Assembly (NCBI GenBank): GCA_035461175.1
Contig: DATHVR010000122.1
Span: forward strand, 1 to 22,953
Source: DATHVR01 sp035461175
GTDB taxonomy: Bacteria > Actinomycetota > Acidimicrobiia > Spongiisociales > ZC4RG35
Reading direction: 5' to 3'
Length of the DNA: 22,953 nucleotides
A program made the position numbers and the translations under genes. Positions 7,558-14,759 of the stretch are shown here, piece by piece (position 1 is the first letter of the stretch; every line of letters begins with the position of its first letter). The notes beneath the pieces were generated by a model. It had not been told where the DNA came from. It saw only the letters and a program-made list of their open reading frames with translations, and did not search any database.

Positions 7558-8633
7558 CCACGACCGCCGAACCCGTCACGATCGGCCACACACGGGCGGA
7601 CTTCCAGACCGACCAGGAGGTGCGCTGGTGTCCGGGCTGTGGGGATTACACCATCCTCGCCTCGGTGCAGAACTTCCTGACCACCCTCGACAGACCGCGC
7701 GAGCAGTTCGTCTTCATCTCCGGCATCGGCTGCTCGTCCCGTTTCCCCTACTACGTCAACACCTACGGGATGCACTCGATCCACGGGCGGGCTCCGGCCA
7801 TCGCCAGCGGGATCTCCGTGACCCGGCCCGACCTGTCGGTGTGGGTCGTAACCGGCGACGGCGACGCTCTCTCGATCGGTGGCAACCACCTGATCCATGC
7901 CCTGCGCCGCAACGTCGACATCAAGATCCTGCTGTTCAACAACCAGATCTACGGACTGACCAAGGGCCAGTACTCACCCACCTCCGAGGAGGGCAAACGG
8001 ACCAAGTCGTCGCCGGCCGGCTCCATCGACCATCCGTTCAACCCGGTGAGCCTCGCCCTCGGGGCTGAGGCGGGATTCGTGGCCCGCACCCTGGACATGG
8101 ACCGCAACCACACCATGGCGATGCTCCAGGCCGCCTACGAGCACGAGGGCACTGCCCTCATCGAGATCTATCAGAATTGCAACGTCTTCAACGACAAGGC
8201 GTTCATCCAGCTAACGGGCAAGGAAGAGCGGCGCCACAACCGGATCGACCTGGTTCACGGCCAGCCGATCACCTTCGGACCCGATGGCGAGAAGGCCGTC
8301 GTCCTGGATGGGTCCGAGGCGCGCATCGTCGACACCGCTTCGGTTGATCGTTCCCGCATCCTGGTCCACGACGAGACCCGTCCCGATCCGACCACCGCCT
8401 TCGCCGTCTCCCGGCTCTCCCACGGTCCCTACGGGCCTACTCCGCTGGGCATCTTCCGCCGGGTCAAGCGGCCCACCTACGAAGCCCAGCTCGAGTATCA
8501 GGTGGCGGCGGCTCGCCAGAAGCAGGGCCCGGGCGATCTGGCCGCCCTCATCCGCTCCCACGGCACCTGGACCGTCGACGCCAACGGCCGCAGCAACGGC
8601 TCCGTCGGCAACGGCGCCTCCGGATCGGCCTGA
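7554..8633 (+). CDS. korB: 2-oxoacid:ferredoxin oxidoreductase beta subunit (KorB type)
   Basis: 359 residues. This subunit binds thiamine diphosphate and the [4Fe-4S] cluster. Cluster cysteines are Cys26 and Cys29 (WCPGCGDY), Cys60 (GIGCSSRFPYY) and probably Cys209 (IYQNCNVFND). The ThDP/Mg motif runs from GDGDAL (101-106) to the paired NN (129-130). KGQYSPTSEEGKRTKSSP (138-155) is typical of the family. The start ATG 7554 overlaps the korA stop by four bases, giving one operon. The last 25 residues or so are a Gly/Ser/Asn-rich tail that looks disordered. No ferredoxin gene lies adjacent, so the electron acceptor is encoded elsewhere. Confidence 0.93.
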   Translation: MTTTAEPVTIGHTRADFQTDQEVRWCPGCGDYTILASVQNFLTTLDRPREQFVFISGIGCSSRFPYYVNTYGMHSIHGRAPAIASGISVTRPDLSVWVVTGDGDALSIGGNHLIHALRRNVDIKILLFNNQIYGLTKGQYSPTSEEGKRTKSSPAGSIDHPFNPVSLALGAEAGFVARTLDMDRNHTMAMLQAAYEHEGTALIEIYQNCNVFNDKAFIQLTGKEERRHNRIDLVHGQPITFGPDGEKAVVLDGSEARIVDTASVDRSRILVHDETRPDPTTAFAVSRLSHGPYGPTPLGIFRRVKRPTYEAQLEYQVAAARQKQGPGDLAALIRSHGTWTVDANGRSNGSVGNGASGSA

Positions 8634-8646
8634 CCCCGTTCTAGCC

Positions 8647-8679
8647 CGACATTCCGCCACCGGGGGTGGCGGAATGTCG
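8647..8679 (+). terminator. Perfect 15-bp stem-loop after korB
   Basis: CGACATTCCGCCACC (8647-8661), loop GGG (8662-8664), and the exact complement GGTGGCGGAATGTCG (8665-8679). It starts 13 nt after the korB stop and ends 15 nt before the next start. There is no T-tract, as is common for high-GC actinobacterial terminators. The same stem occurs on both strands, but only the plus-strand unit ends here. Confidence 0.75.
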
Positions 8680-8694
8680 CGGTAACGAGACTTC

Positions 8695-9420
8695 GTGCCC
8701 GTCGACCTTCCCGTTCTCCTGGTGGCACTCGCCGTCACCTTCCTCGCCACCGTGGTCCAGGGGACGATCGGCATCGGCCTGGGGATGCTCTCGGTCCCCG
8801 TCCTCACGCTGGTCGACCCCGTCCTGACCCCGGTCCCCCAGCTTCTCATAACGGTCCCTCTCACCCTCGCCATGATGAACGGGGAGCGACAAGCGATCGA
8901 GTGGAAGGCAGTGGCACGGGTGGCGGCGGCACGGATTCCCGGGATCGGGATCGGGATCTGGCTGCTGACCCTCGCCGACCAGCGACTCCTCGACGGCATG
9001 ATCGGTCTCATCGTCCTGGTGGCGGTGGCCGTGATCGCCTCCGGGATCACCGTGCATCGCAACCACACCTCCGAGATGGTGGCCGGTGTCGTCTCAGGGA
9101 CGACGGGGACGATCAGTTCGATCGGCGGTCCCCCGCTGGCGTTGCTCTACCGGCGCGACACCGGTCCCTCCGTACGCAGCAACCTGGCCGCCATTTTCTT
9201 CATCGGCATCCTCATGATGGTGGCGGCCAGGGCCGTGAGCGGTCATGTCGCCGGGACCGACGTGGTCGTGGCGGTGTGGTTGCTTCCCATGGTCGGGGCT
9301 GGATTCCTAGCCGCCCGGCGCCTGCACGGACGGATCGAAGGAGGACCGCTGCGGGTGGGGATCCTGGCGCTCTCGGCCCTGGCGGGGGTAGGACTCGTGC
9401 TCCGGGCCCTCATCGGATGA
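8695..9420 (+). CDS. TSUP-family (TauE/SafE) membrane transporter
   Basis: 241 residues, strongly hydrophobic with about seven or eight membrane segments. The duplicated TauE/SafE signature is visible as GTIGIGLGMLSVP (about 23-35) and GVVSGTTGTISSIGGPPLAL (131-150). Members export or import small anions such as sulfite, sulfoacetate or related organosulfur compounds; the substrate here is not known. The start is GTG 8695, with TAACGA ending 6 nt upstream, an imperfect version of the leaderless -10 seen at other units. No sulfur-metabolism gene is adjacent. It converges on tdh with only six bases between stop codons. Confidence 0.88.
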   Translation: MPVDLPVLLVALAVTFLATVVQGTIGIGLGMLSVPVLTLVDPVLTPVPQLLITVPLTLAMMNGERQAIEWKAVARVAAARIPGIGIGIWLLTLADQRLLDGMIGLIVLVAVAVIASGITVHRNHTSEMVAGVVSGTTGTISSIGGPPLALLYRRDTGPSVRSNLAAIFFIGILMMVAARAVSGHVAGTDVVVAVWLLPMVGAGFLAARRLHGRIEGGPLRVGILALSALAGVGLVLRALIG

Positions 9421-9429
9421 GCCGGCTCA
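9418..9429. other. 12-bp palindrome holding both convergent stop codons
   Basis: TGAGCCGGCTCA is a perfect palindrome. Its left TGA is the stop of the TSUP gene, and its right TCA is the tdh stop read on the minus strand. It is too short to be a strong hairpin terminator. Confidence 0.6.
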
Positions 9430-10449
9430 CCATTCCATCAGAACCTTGCCGCAGCGGCCGGAGCGGACCAGAGCGAAGGCGTCCTCGAACTCGTCGGCCG
9501 GGAAGCGATGGGTGATAACCGGATCGATGACGAGGCCGGTCTGGAGCATCGCCGACATCTTGTACCAGGTCTCGAAGATGCGCCGGCCGTAGATCCCGCG
9601 CATGGTCAGTCCCTTGAAGATCACCTGGTTCACCTCGAATCGGACATCGCCGGGCGGGATGCCCAGGATCGCCACCCGCCCGCCATGGTTCATCACCTCG
9701 AGCAGTTGGTTGAAGGCGGCCTCGTTGCCGGACATCTCCAGTCCCACGTCCCAGCCTTCGACCATTCCCAGCTCCTCCATCACGGCCTCGGGCGACTCCG
9801 AGCCGACATCGATTACCCGGTCTACTCCCATTTCCCGGGCCAGGTTCAGGCGGTAGTCGTTGACGTCGGTGATGGCGACGAATCGCGCCCCGATGTGGCG
9901 GACGATGGCGGCCGCCATGATCCCGATCGGGCCCGCCCCCGTGATGAGGATGTCCTCGCCGACCACGTCGAAGGCCAGCGCGGTATGGGTGGCATTGCCG
10001 AGCGGGTCGAGCACCGCCGCCACGTCCTCGGGGATGTGGTCGGGCACGGGGAAAACGTTCTGGGCAGGCAGTGAGAGAAACTCGGCGTATGCACCCGGTC
10101 GGCTCACACCCACCGACTTGTGGTTGTGGCAGTACTCCCGCCGCCCGGCCCGGCAGTTGCGGCAGTGCCCGCAGGTTATGTGGCCCTCTCCCGAGACCCG
10201 CTCCCCCACCACCAACCCCTCGACGTTGGCGCCCAGTTCGGCGATCTCACCGGTGAACTCATGGCCCACCACCATCGGCACCGGGATGGTGGCCTGGGCC
10301 CAGTTGTCCCAGGAGTGGATGTGAAGGTCGGTTCCACAGATCGAAGTCTTGCGGACCCGGATCAGGACATCGTCGGGTCCGACCTCGGGAACGGGGACGT
10401 CCTGCATCCACAGGCCGGGCTCGGCCTTCGCCTTGAGCAGGGCCTTCAT
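9427..10449 (-). CDS. tdh: L-threonine 3-dehydrogenase, zinc-dependent
   Basis: 340 residues, medium-chain dehydrogenase/reductase family. It oxidises L-threonine to 2-amino-3-ketobutyrate with NAD+. Catalytic zinc ligands are Cys38 (TSICGTD) and the His63-Glu64 pair (VVGHEF). The structural zinc site is Cys93, Cys96, Cys99 and Cys107. The NAD-binding loop is GAGPIG (171-176). Length and the DLHIHSWDNWAQ segment match bacterial Tdh. The start ATG 10449 overlaps the kbl stop by ATGA, so the pair is one operon with the product passed on to Kbl. The family also contains polyol dehydrogenases, but pairing with kbl settles the call. Confidence 0.95.
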   Translation of the reverse strand: MKALLKAKAEPGLWMQDVPVPEVGPDDVLIRVRKTSICGTDLHIHSWDNWAQATIPVPMVVGHEFTGEIAELGANVEGLVVGERVSGEGHITCGHCRNCRAGRREYCHNHKSVGVSRPGAYAEFLSLPAQNVFPVPDHIPEDVAAVLDPLGNATHTALAFDVVGEDILITGAGPIGIMAAAIVRHIGARFVAITDVNDYRLNLAREMGVDRVIDVGSESPEAVMEELGMVEGWDVGLEMSGNEAAFNQLLEVMNHGGRVAILGIPPGDVRFEVNQVIFKGLTMRGIYGRRIFETWYKMSAMLQTGLVIDPVITHRFPADEFEDAFALVRSGRCGKVLMEW

Positions 10450-11636
10450 GCCACCAGTCCCATCGCCCGGCCCACCTCTGTGAACGCCTGCACCGCTTGA
10501 TCCACGTCCTCAGTCGCGTGAGCCGCCGACATCTGGGTGCGGATGCGGGCCGCTCCCTTGGGAACCACCGGATAGGAAAACCCGATCACGTAGATGCCCC
10601 GCTCGAGAAGGGTCGCGGCCATCTCTCCGGCGAGGGAGGCATCGCCGATCATCACAGGGATGATGGGATGGTCGGCCCCCGCCAGCGTGAAGCCGGCCGT
10701 CTCCATGCCCCGGCGGAACCGGTCCGCGTTGTCCGCCAGCCGCCGGCGGAGATCGCCCGACTCCTCCAGCAGGTCGAGCGCGACCACCGAGGTGGCGGCG
10801 ATCACCGGGGCGAGGCTGTTGGAGAACAGGTAGGGACGGGAACGCTGGCGGAGCCATTCCACCACCTCGGCGCGACCCGAGGTGTACCCGCCCGAGGCCC
10901 CTCCCAGCGCCTTGCCGAGGGTGCCGGTGAAGATGTCGACCCGATCCCGGGTCCCGGTCAACTCGGGAGTGCCGCCACCGCCGGCGCCGACGAACCCGAC
11001 GGCGTGGGAGTCGTCGACCATGACCAGGGCGTCGTAGCGGTCGGCCAGGTCACAGATCGCCGGAAGGTTCGCCACCACCCCGTCCATCGAGAAGACGCCG
11101 TCGGTGGCGATGAGTCGATGACGGGCGTCCTGGGCCTCTTTCAGCCGGGCTTCGAGCTCGCCCATGTCGTTGTTGGCGTAGCGGAAGCGGCGGGCCTTGC
11201 ACAGCCGGATGCCGTCGATGATCGAGGCGTGGTTGAGAGCATCGGAGATGACCGCGTCCTGCTCGTCGAGAATGGTCTCGAAGAGACCGGTGTTGGCGTC
11301 GAAACAGGAGGAATACAGGATCGTGTCCTCGGTGCCGAGGAACTGCGACAGCCGCTCTTCCAGTCGGCGGTGCACGGTCTGAGTGCCGCAGATGAACCGC
11401 ACCGAGGCCATCCCGTAGCCGTAGTCGTCGAGGGCGTGCTTGGCGGCCTCGATCAGGCGGGGATGGTCGGCCAGCCCCAGGTAGTTGTTGGCGCAGAAGT
11501 TGAGGACGTCGCTGCCGTCCTCTAGCTCGATGTGGGCTCCCTGCGGCGAGGCGATCACACGCTCGGACTTGTACAGGCCCTCGTCGTGGAGGCTTCGGGT
11601 GCGGTCGGCCAGATCGGCCGTCAGTTGGCGGGACAT
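10446..11636 (-). CDS. kbl: Glycine C-acetyltransferase (2-amino-3-ketobutyrate CoA ligase)
   Basis: 396 residues, fold-type I PLP enzyme of the alpha-oxoamine synthase family. It splits 2-amino-3-ketobutyrate with CoA into glycine and acetyl-CoA. The PLP lysine is Lys242 (GTLGKALGGASGGY), close to the position in the E. coli enzyme. VDDSHAVGFVG (207-217) carries the cofactor-contacting Asp and His. NNYLGLADHP and the GTQTVHRRLE segment are further family marks. It is the first gene of a two-gene unit with tdh. No ribosome site is seen; a TACCGT -10-like box ends 7 nt before the ATG. It could be confused with KAS-type BioF, but the tdh neighbour supports Kbl. Confidence 0.95.
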   Translation of the reverse strand: MSRQLTADLADRTRSLHDEGLYKSERVIASPQGAHIELEDGSDVLNFCANNYLGLADHPRLIEAAKHALDDYGYGMASVRFICGTQTVHRRLEERLSQFLGTEDTILYSSCFDANTGLFETILDEQDAVISDALNHASIIDGIRLCKARRFRYANNDMGELEARLKEAQDARHRLIATDGVFSMDGVVANLPAICDLADRYDALVMVDDSHAVGFVGAGGGGTPELTGTRDRVDIFTGTLGKALGGASGGYTSGRAEVVEWLRQRSRPYLFSNSLAPVIAATSVVALDLLEESGDLRRRLADNADRFRRGMETAGFTLAGADHPIIPVMIGDASLAGEMAATLLERGIYVIGFSYPVVPKGAARIRTQMSAAHATEDVDQAVQAFTEVGRAMGLVA

Positions 11637-11643
11637 GCCCCCG

Positions 11644-11649
11644 ACGGTA
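11644..11649 (-). promoter_or_regulatory. -10 box (TACCGT), likely leaderless promoter of kbl-tdh
   Basis: On the minus strand TACCGT (11649 to 11644) ends 7 nt before ATG 11636, with CGGGGGC between. No -35 is evident. This suggests kbl-tdh is transcribed separately from the TetR gene 42 nt upstream. Confidence 0.5.
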
Positions 11650-11678
11650 ACGGAGTCACCGGCAGTGCCGCTCTCCGT

Positions 11679-12248
11679 TCACGCCCCGACCAGAAACGCC
11701 CAGATCACTTCGACCAGCCCGGAGCGATCGAGCGGTCCTTCCGGGTGGTACCAGCGTTCGAGGGCGTTGAGGATCGACAGGACGAAGATGCCGCCCAGCT
11801 TGGGATCGACCGTCCAGCCCAACGACCCGTCGGCGATCCCGTCGGCGATTGCCCGGCGGAACTCGAGTTCGTAGGCATCGCGTGCCGCCACGATGTGGCG
11901 ACGGTGCTGTCCATCGAGGAGCCGGGCTTCGTTGAGGAAGGTGCGTACCTCGTCCTGATGCTCGATCACGACGTCGACATGCCCCGCGATCAGCGCCTGT
12001 AGGCGCTGCGCTCCGGACCCGCCGGCACCGGTGGCCCGGGCGGCGGCGTCGGCGAAGAGGGTGGCTCCCTTTTCCACCACATCGACCAGGAGGTCCTCCT
12101 TCGAGGTCACGTGGGAGTAGAGCGAGGAGCCGAGCAGGCCCAATTCGGTGCCTAGGTCACGCATCGAGGTGCCGTGATAACCCCGTTCGGCGAACAGCCT
12201 CCCGGCCGCAGCCACCACGTCCTCCCGCGAGTTGCGCGTGGCGGTCAC
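11679..12248 (-). CDS. TetR-family repressor, probable PaaR
   Basis: 189 residues. The N-terminal DNA-binding domain covers about 6-55: REDVVAAAGRLFAERGYHGTSMRDLGTELGLLGSSLYSHVTSKEDLL is the classic TetR helix-turn-helix, given here as overlapping blocks at residues 9-20, 24-38 and 40-54. The C-terminal domain (FLNEARLLD, HRRHIVAARD, ALERWYHPEGPL) should bind the effector. GTG 12248 is chosen; an in-frame ATG 102 nt upstream would only add residues translated from the heptanucleotide repeat. The gene follows paaE after 70 bp in the same direction, and a palindrome that fits TetR proteins covers the paaA promoter, so a role as PaaR sensing phenylacetyl-CoA is the best guess. That link is inference. 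Confidence 0.85.
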   Translation of the reverse strand: MTATRNSREDVVAAAGRLFAERGYHGTSMRDLGTELGLLGSSLYSHVTSKEDLLVDVVEKGATLFADAAARATGAGGSGAQRLQALIAGHVDVVIEHQDEVRTFLNEARLLDGQHRRHIVAARDAYELEFRRAIADGIADGSLGWTVDPKLGGIFVLSILNALERWYHPEGPLDRSGLVEVIWAFLVGA

Positions 12249-12274
12249 ATTGAACCACCACGAATCTGGCCGGA

Positions 12275-12311
12275 CTTCTGGCTTCCGACTTCCGACTTCC
12301 GACTTCCGACT
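12275..12311. repeat. Heptanucleotide tandem repeat (CTTCCGA)n between paaE and the TetR gene
   Basis: Four perfect CTTCCGA units (12282-12309) flanked by degenerate ones (CTTCTGG at 12275). It lies 7 nt beyond the paaE stop on the minus strand. A matching array lies after paaB. Seven is not a multiple of three, so an array reads as a repeating seven-residue peptide in any open frame, which produces false N-terminal extensions such as that of the TetR gene. Confidence 0.9.
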
Positions 12312-12318
12312 CGATCTC

Positions 12319-13383
12319 TCATACGTCGTAGTCCACGACGAGGCGGTCACCGACAGGATGGGATTGACAGGTGAGGACGTAACCCGCCTCGACCTCGGAG
12401 TCGACCAGGGCGTAGTTCTTGTCCATCGTCACCTCACCCTCGATCACCCGCGCCTTGCAGCTGGCGCACATCCCGCCCTTGCACGAGAAGGGGAGTTCTC
12501 TGCGCACCCGGATGGCGGCATCCAGCACCGACATCTCGGGATCCATCCGGGTATCGGTGGCACGGCCCCCCAGTGTGACCCGCAGCTCCACCGACCCTTC
12601 GATCGTCTCGGGCGGAACGATGGCGGCGGGATCGACCGGGCCCGCGAAGAACAGCTCGTCGTGGACCCGCTCCGGCTCCACTCCCCTGCCTTCGATCAGC
12701 TTGCGGGCTTCGGTGACCATCTCGAAGGGACCGCACAGGTACCAGCTGTCCACCGAATCGAAGTCGATCACCGTCCCGAAGAATCGCTCCAGCTTGTCGG
12801 AGTCGATCCGCCCGGCGTACAGGTCCAGATCCGGTTGCTCCCGGCTGAGGACGTGGATGAGATGGATCCGGTCGGGATAGCGGTCCTTCAGACCCTCCAC
12901 CTCGTCGAGGAACATGATCGAGTTGGCTCCCCGGTTGCCGTAGATCAGGGTCCACCGGGAATCGGGCTCGGACTCGAGAGTCGTCGCCACCAGCGACAGC
13001 ACCGGGGTGATCCCGGACCCGGCGACGATGGCAGCGTAGTGGTGGCGGGCCGTCGGGTCGGGCTGGATGGTGAACTCCCCGACCGGCGGCATGACCTCGA
13101 GCAGGTCGCCCGGAGCCAGTTTCGAGGTCGCCCAGGTCGAGAAGGCACCTCCCTCGAGGCGCTTGATCCCCACCCGCAGGTCGCCGCGGTTGGCGTTGGC
13201 GCAGATGGAGTAGCTGCGACGGACGTCGGCCCCGTCGACCTCGGCCCGGATGGTGACGTGCTGGCCGGGCAGATAGCGGAACTCGTCGGTGAGATGAGTG
13301 GGCACCTCGAAGGTCACCGCGACGGCGTCGTCGGTGAGAGGATCCACCGACCTCACCCGAAGCGGGTAGAACTCGACCGCCAT
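12319..13383 (-). CDS. paaE: Phenylacetyl-CoA epoxidase, reductase subunit PaaE
   Basis: 354 residues. This iron-sulfur flavoprotein passes electrons from NADPH to the diiron PaaA subunit. An FAD-binding barrel with RRSYSI (55-60) comes first, then an NAD(P)-binding domain with GSGITPVLSL (122-131), YGNRGANSIMF and YLCGPFEMV. A plant-type [2Fe-2S] ferredoxin domain ends the protein, with Cys301, Cys306, Cys309 and Cys339. Two nearby ATGs exist. ATG 13389 overlaps the paaD stop (ATGA), but AAGGAG sits only 2 nt from it. ATG 13383 lies 8 nt from AAGGAG and is preferred. Last of the five paa genes in transcription order, with the heptamer array just downstream. Confidence 0.93.
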   Translation of the reverse strand: MAVEFYPLRVRSVDPLTDDAVAVTFEVPTHLTDEFRYLPGQHVTIRAEVDGADVRRSYSICANANRGDLRVGIKRLEGGAFSTWATSKLAPGDLLEVMPPVGEFTIQPDPTARHHYAAIVAGSGITPVLSLVATTLESEPDSRWTLIYGNRGANSIMFLDEVEGLKDRYPDRIHLIHVLSREQPDLDLYAGRIDSDKLERFFGTVIDFDSVDSWYLCGPFEMVTEARKLIEGRGVEPERVHDELFFAGPVDPAAIVPPETIEGSVELRVTLGGRATDTRMDPEMSVLDAAIRVRRELPFSCKGGMCASCKARVIEGEVTMDKNYALVDSEVEAGYVLTCQSHPVGDRLVVDYDV

Positions 13384-13385
13384 GG

Positions 13386-13859
13386 TCATATCTCCTTGAA
13401 GTGGTCGAAGGGCTCGCCGCATGACTCACACACCATCAGCGCCTTGCAGGCGGTGGAGCCGTACTCGGAAACGGTGCGGGCGGAGTCGGCGCGACAGCGC
13501 GGGCACAGGATCGGCTGGCCGGCGACGGCCGCCAGATCCCGGGGCGGGGCGATGCCGCCTTCCTCCAACTTGCGCCGCCCCTCGGAGGTGATGTCGTCGG
13601 TGGTCCACGCCGGCGAGAACACCGTGTCGACCTCCACCTCGTGGAAGCCCGCCGCCGCCAACGCCGCCACGATCGAGTCCCGGATCACCTCGGTGGCGGG
13701 ACAGCCCGAATAGGTGGGGGTGACGGTCACCGTCACCCGGCCGTCAGCGTCCGTCGCCACGTCGCGCAGGATGCCGAGCTCCTCGATCGTGACGAAGGGA
13801 AGCTCGGGGTCCTCGACCGACGCCGCCACCCGGCGAGCGTCCACCTTCACGGCACTCAC
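13386..13859 (-). CDS. paaD: PaaD: DUF59/MIP18-type FeS assembly factor of the paa operon
   Basis: 157 residues. The N-terminal DUF59 domain (about 8-80) has the TPTYSGCPATEVI segment with Cys53. The C-terminal zinc-ribbon-like part has Cys119, Cys122, Cys138, Cys144 and Cys147. Family knowledge places PaaD in iron-sulfur or metal-centre maturation of the epoxidase, probably for PaaE; it is not a catalytic subunit. GTG 13859 is chosen because it overlaps the paaC stop as GTGA; a second GTG at 13850 is possible. The 3' end overlaps the upper of the two possible paaE starts, showing tight coupling. Confidence 0.9.
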   Translation of the reverse strand: MSAVKVDARRVAASVEDPELPFVTIEELGILRDVATDADGRVTVTVTPTYSGCPATEVIRDSIVAALAAAGFHEVEVDTVFSPAWTTDDITSEGRRKLEEGGIAPPRDLAAVAGQPILCPRCRADSARTVSEYGSTACKALMVCESCGEPFDHFKEI

Positions 13860-14647
13860 CACGACATCCCCGGGTAGGTGCGCTGCATCCACTGCAGATC
13901 GGCCAGGAGGTGGCCCAGGTGCTCGCCGTGGAAGCCGCGCCGGCCTCCCGCCCTGACGTACTCGTCGGTGGGGAGCTCGAGTCCGGCTCGCTCGAAGGCA
14001 GCACCTACGGTCTCGTCCCAACGGGGACGAAGCCCGGCGGGTTCCACGCCCAGACCGCTCGCCACTGCCTCCTCGTCGACCTCGTCGACGAGGAACATCT
14101 CGCCGGTGTACCGCCACAGGCGGTCGACTCCGGCCTGCATACGCCGATGGCTCTCGTCGGTCCCGTCCCCCAGGCGGACCAGCCAGGTCTCGGAATGGCG
14201 CAGGTGATAGCGCGCCTCCTTGACCGCCTTCTGGGCGATTCCGGCCAGCTGGATGTCGGTGGAAGATGACAGGGCTTCCCACAGCGGCACCTGCCAGGCG
14301 TCAAGGTAGAACTGGCGGGCGATGGTCTGGGCGAAGTCGCCGTTGGGCTGCTCGCACAGGATCAGGTTGAGGAACTCACGCTCGGTCCGCTGCATGGCGA
14401 GATCGTCTTCGTCCCGTCCCCGACTCTCGATCTCCCCGGCCCGGGTGAGCAGGTTGCGGGCCACGCCCAGATGGTCGAGGGCGATGTTGCCCAGGGCAAT
14501 GTCCTCTTCTAGGTCCGGCCCCCGCGAGATCCACTCCCCCAGGCGCTGGGCCACCACCAGGTTGTCATCGCCCAGGCGCAGCAGATAGGCGAAGTGAGGA
14601 TCCATCCCCACCCGGGGCATCCCCTGGGGAGCACCTGACACCGTCAT
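13856..14647 (-). CDS. paaC: Phenylacetyl-CoA epoxidase structural subunit PaaC
   Basis: 263 residues. PaaC pairs with PaaA as the structural, metal-poor partner of the ferritin-like diiron fold. YLLRLGDDNLVVAQRLGEW, DIALGNIALDHLGVAR and AVKEARYHLRHSETWLVRLGDGTDESHRRM are family-typical (spread over residues 21-165). The C-terminus has EHLGHLLADLQWMQRTYPG. The start is uncertain: ATG 14647 is used, but ATG 14620 and ATG 14605 (MDPHFAYLL) are in frame and none has a strong ribosome site. Unlike the other paa junctions, which overlap, 112 bp separate paaB from paaC. That space holds an inverted repeat and the heptamer array. Confidence 0.92.
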   Translation of the reverse strand: MTVSGAPQGMPRVGMDPHFAYLLRLGDDNLVVAQRLGEWISRGPDLEEDIALGNIALDHLGVARNLLTRAGEIESRGRDEDDLAMQRTEREFLNLILCEQPNGDFAQTIARQFYLDAWQVPLWEALSSSTDIQLAGIAQKAVKEARYHLRHSETWLVRLGDGTDESHRRMQAGVDRLWRYTGEMFLVDEVDEEAVASGLGVEPAGLRPRWDETVGAAFERAGLELPTDEYVRAGGRRGFHGEHLGHLLADLQWMQRTYPGMSW

Positions 14648-14664
14648 AAGCCGACGTCTCTTGC

Positions 14665-14712
14665 TTTTCGCGACAGAATGGCGCGCCATAGCGCTCAATT
14701 CTGTCGCCAAAA
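14665..14712. repeat. Inverted repeat in the paaB-paaC gap
   Basis: GCGACAGAAT (14670-14679) pairs exactly with ATTCTGTCGC (14698-14707) around an 18-nt loop. The stem extends past one C-C mismatch through TTTT (14665-14668) and AAAA (14709-14712). The loop holds the smaller palindromes GGCGCGCC and AGCGCT. It sits 18 nt upstream of the paaC ATG in transcription sense, so it could be an RNA hairpin controlling PaaC yield, a processing site, a DNA operator, or the remnant of a mobile repeat. No T-tract on either side supports a terminator. Confidence 0.75.
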
Positions 14713-14718
14713 CGGGGA

Positions 14719-14758
14719 TCCGACTTCCGACTTCCGACTTCCGACTTCCGACTTCGGA
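14719..14758. repeat. Heptanucleotide tandem repeat (CTTCCGA)n directly after paaB
   Basis: Four perfect CTTCCGA units (14724-14751), a partial unit before (14719-14723) and a degenerate CTTCGGA after (14752-14758). One base separates it from the paaB stop on the minus strand. Same unit, same orientation and same perfect copy number as the array at 12275-12311. Confidence 0.9.
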
Positions 14759-14759
14759 C

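Noticed and set aside
10497..11525. Long plus-strand open frame inside kbl (342 codons)
   Set aside because: Shadow of kbl, whose catalytic lysine and family motifs are intact on the minus strand.
12232..13713. Long plus-strand open frame across paaE and paaD (493 codons), starting with a repetitive peptide
   Set aside because: The repetitive peptide is the translated heptamer array, and the rest is antisense to paaE/paaD.
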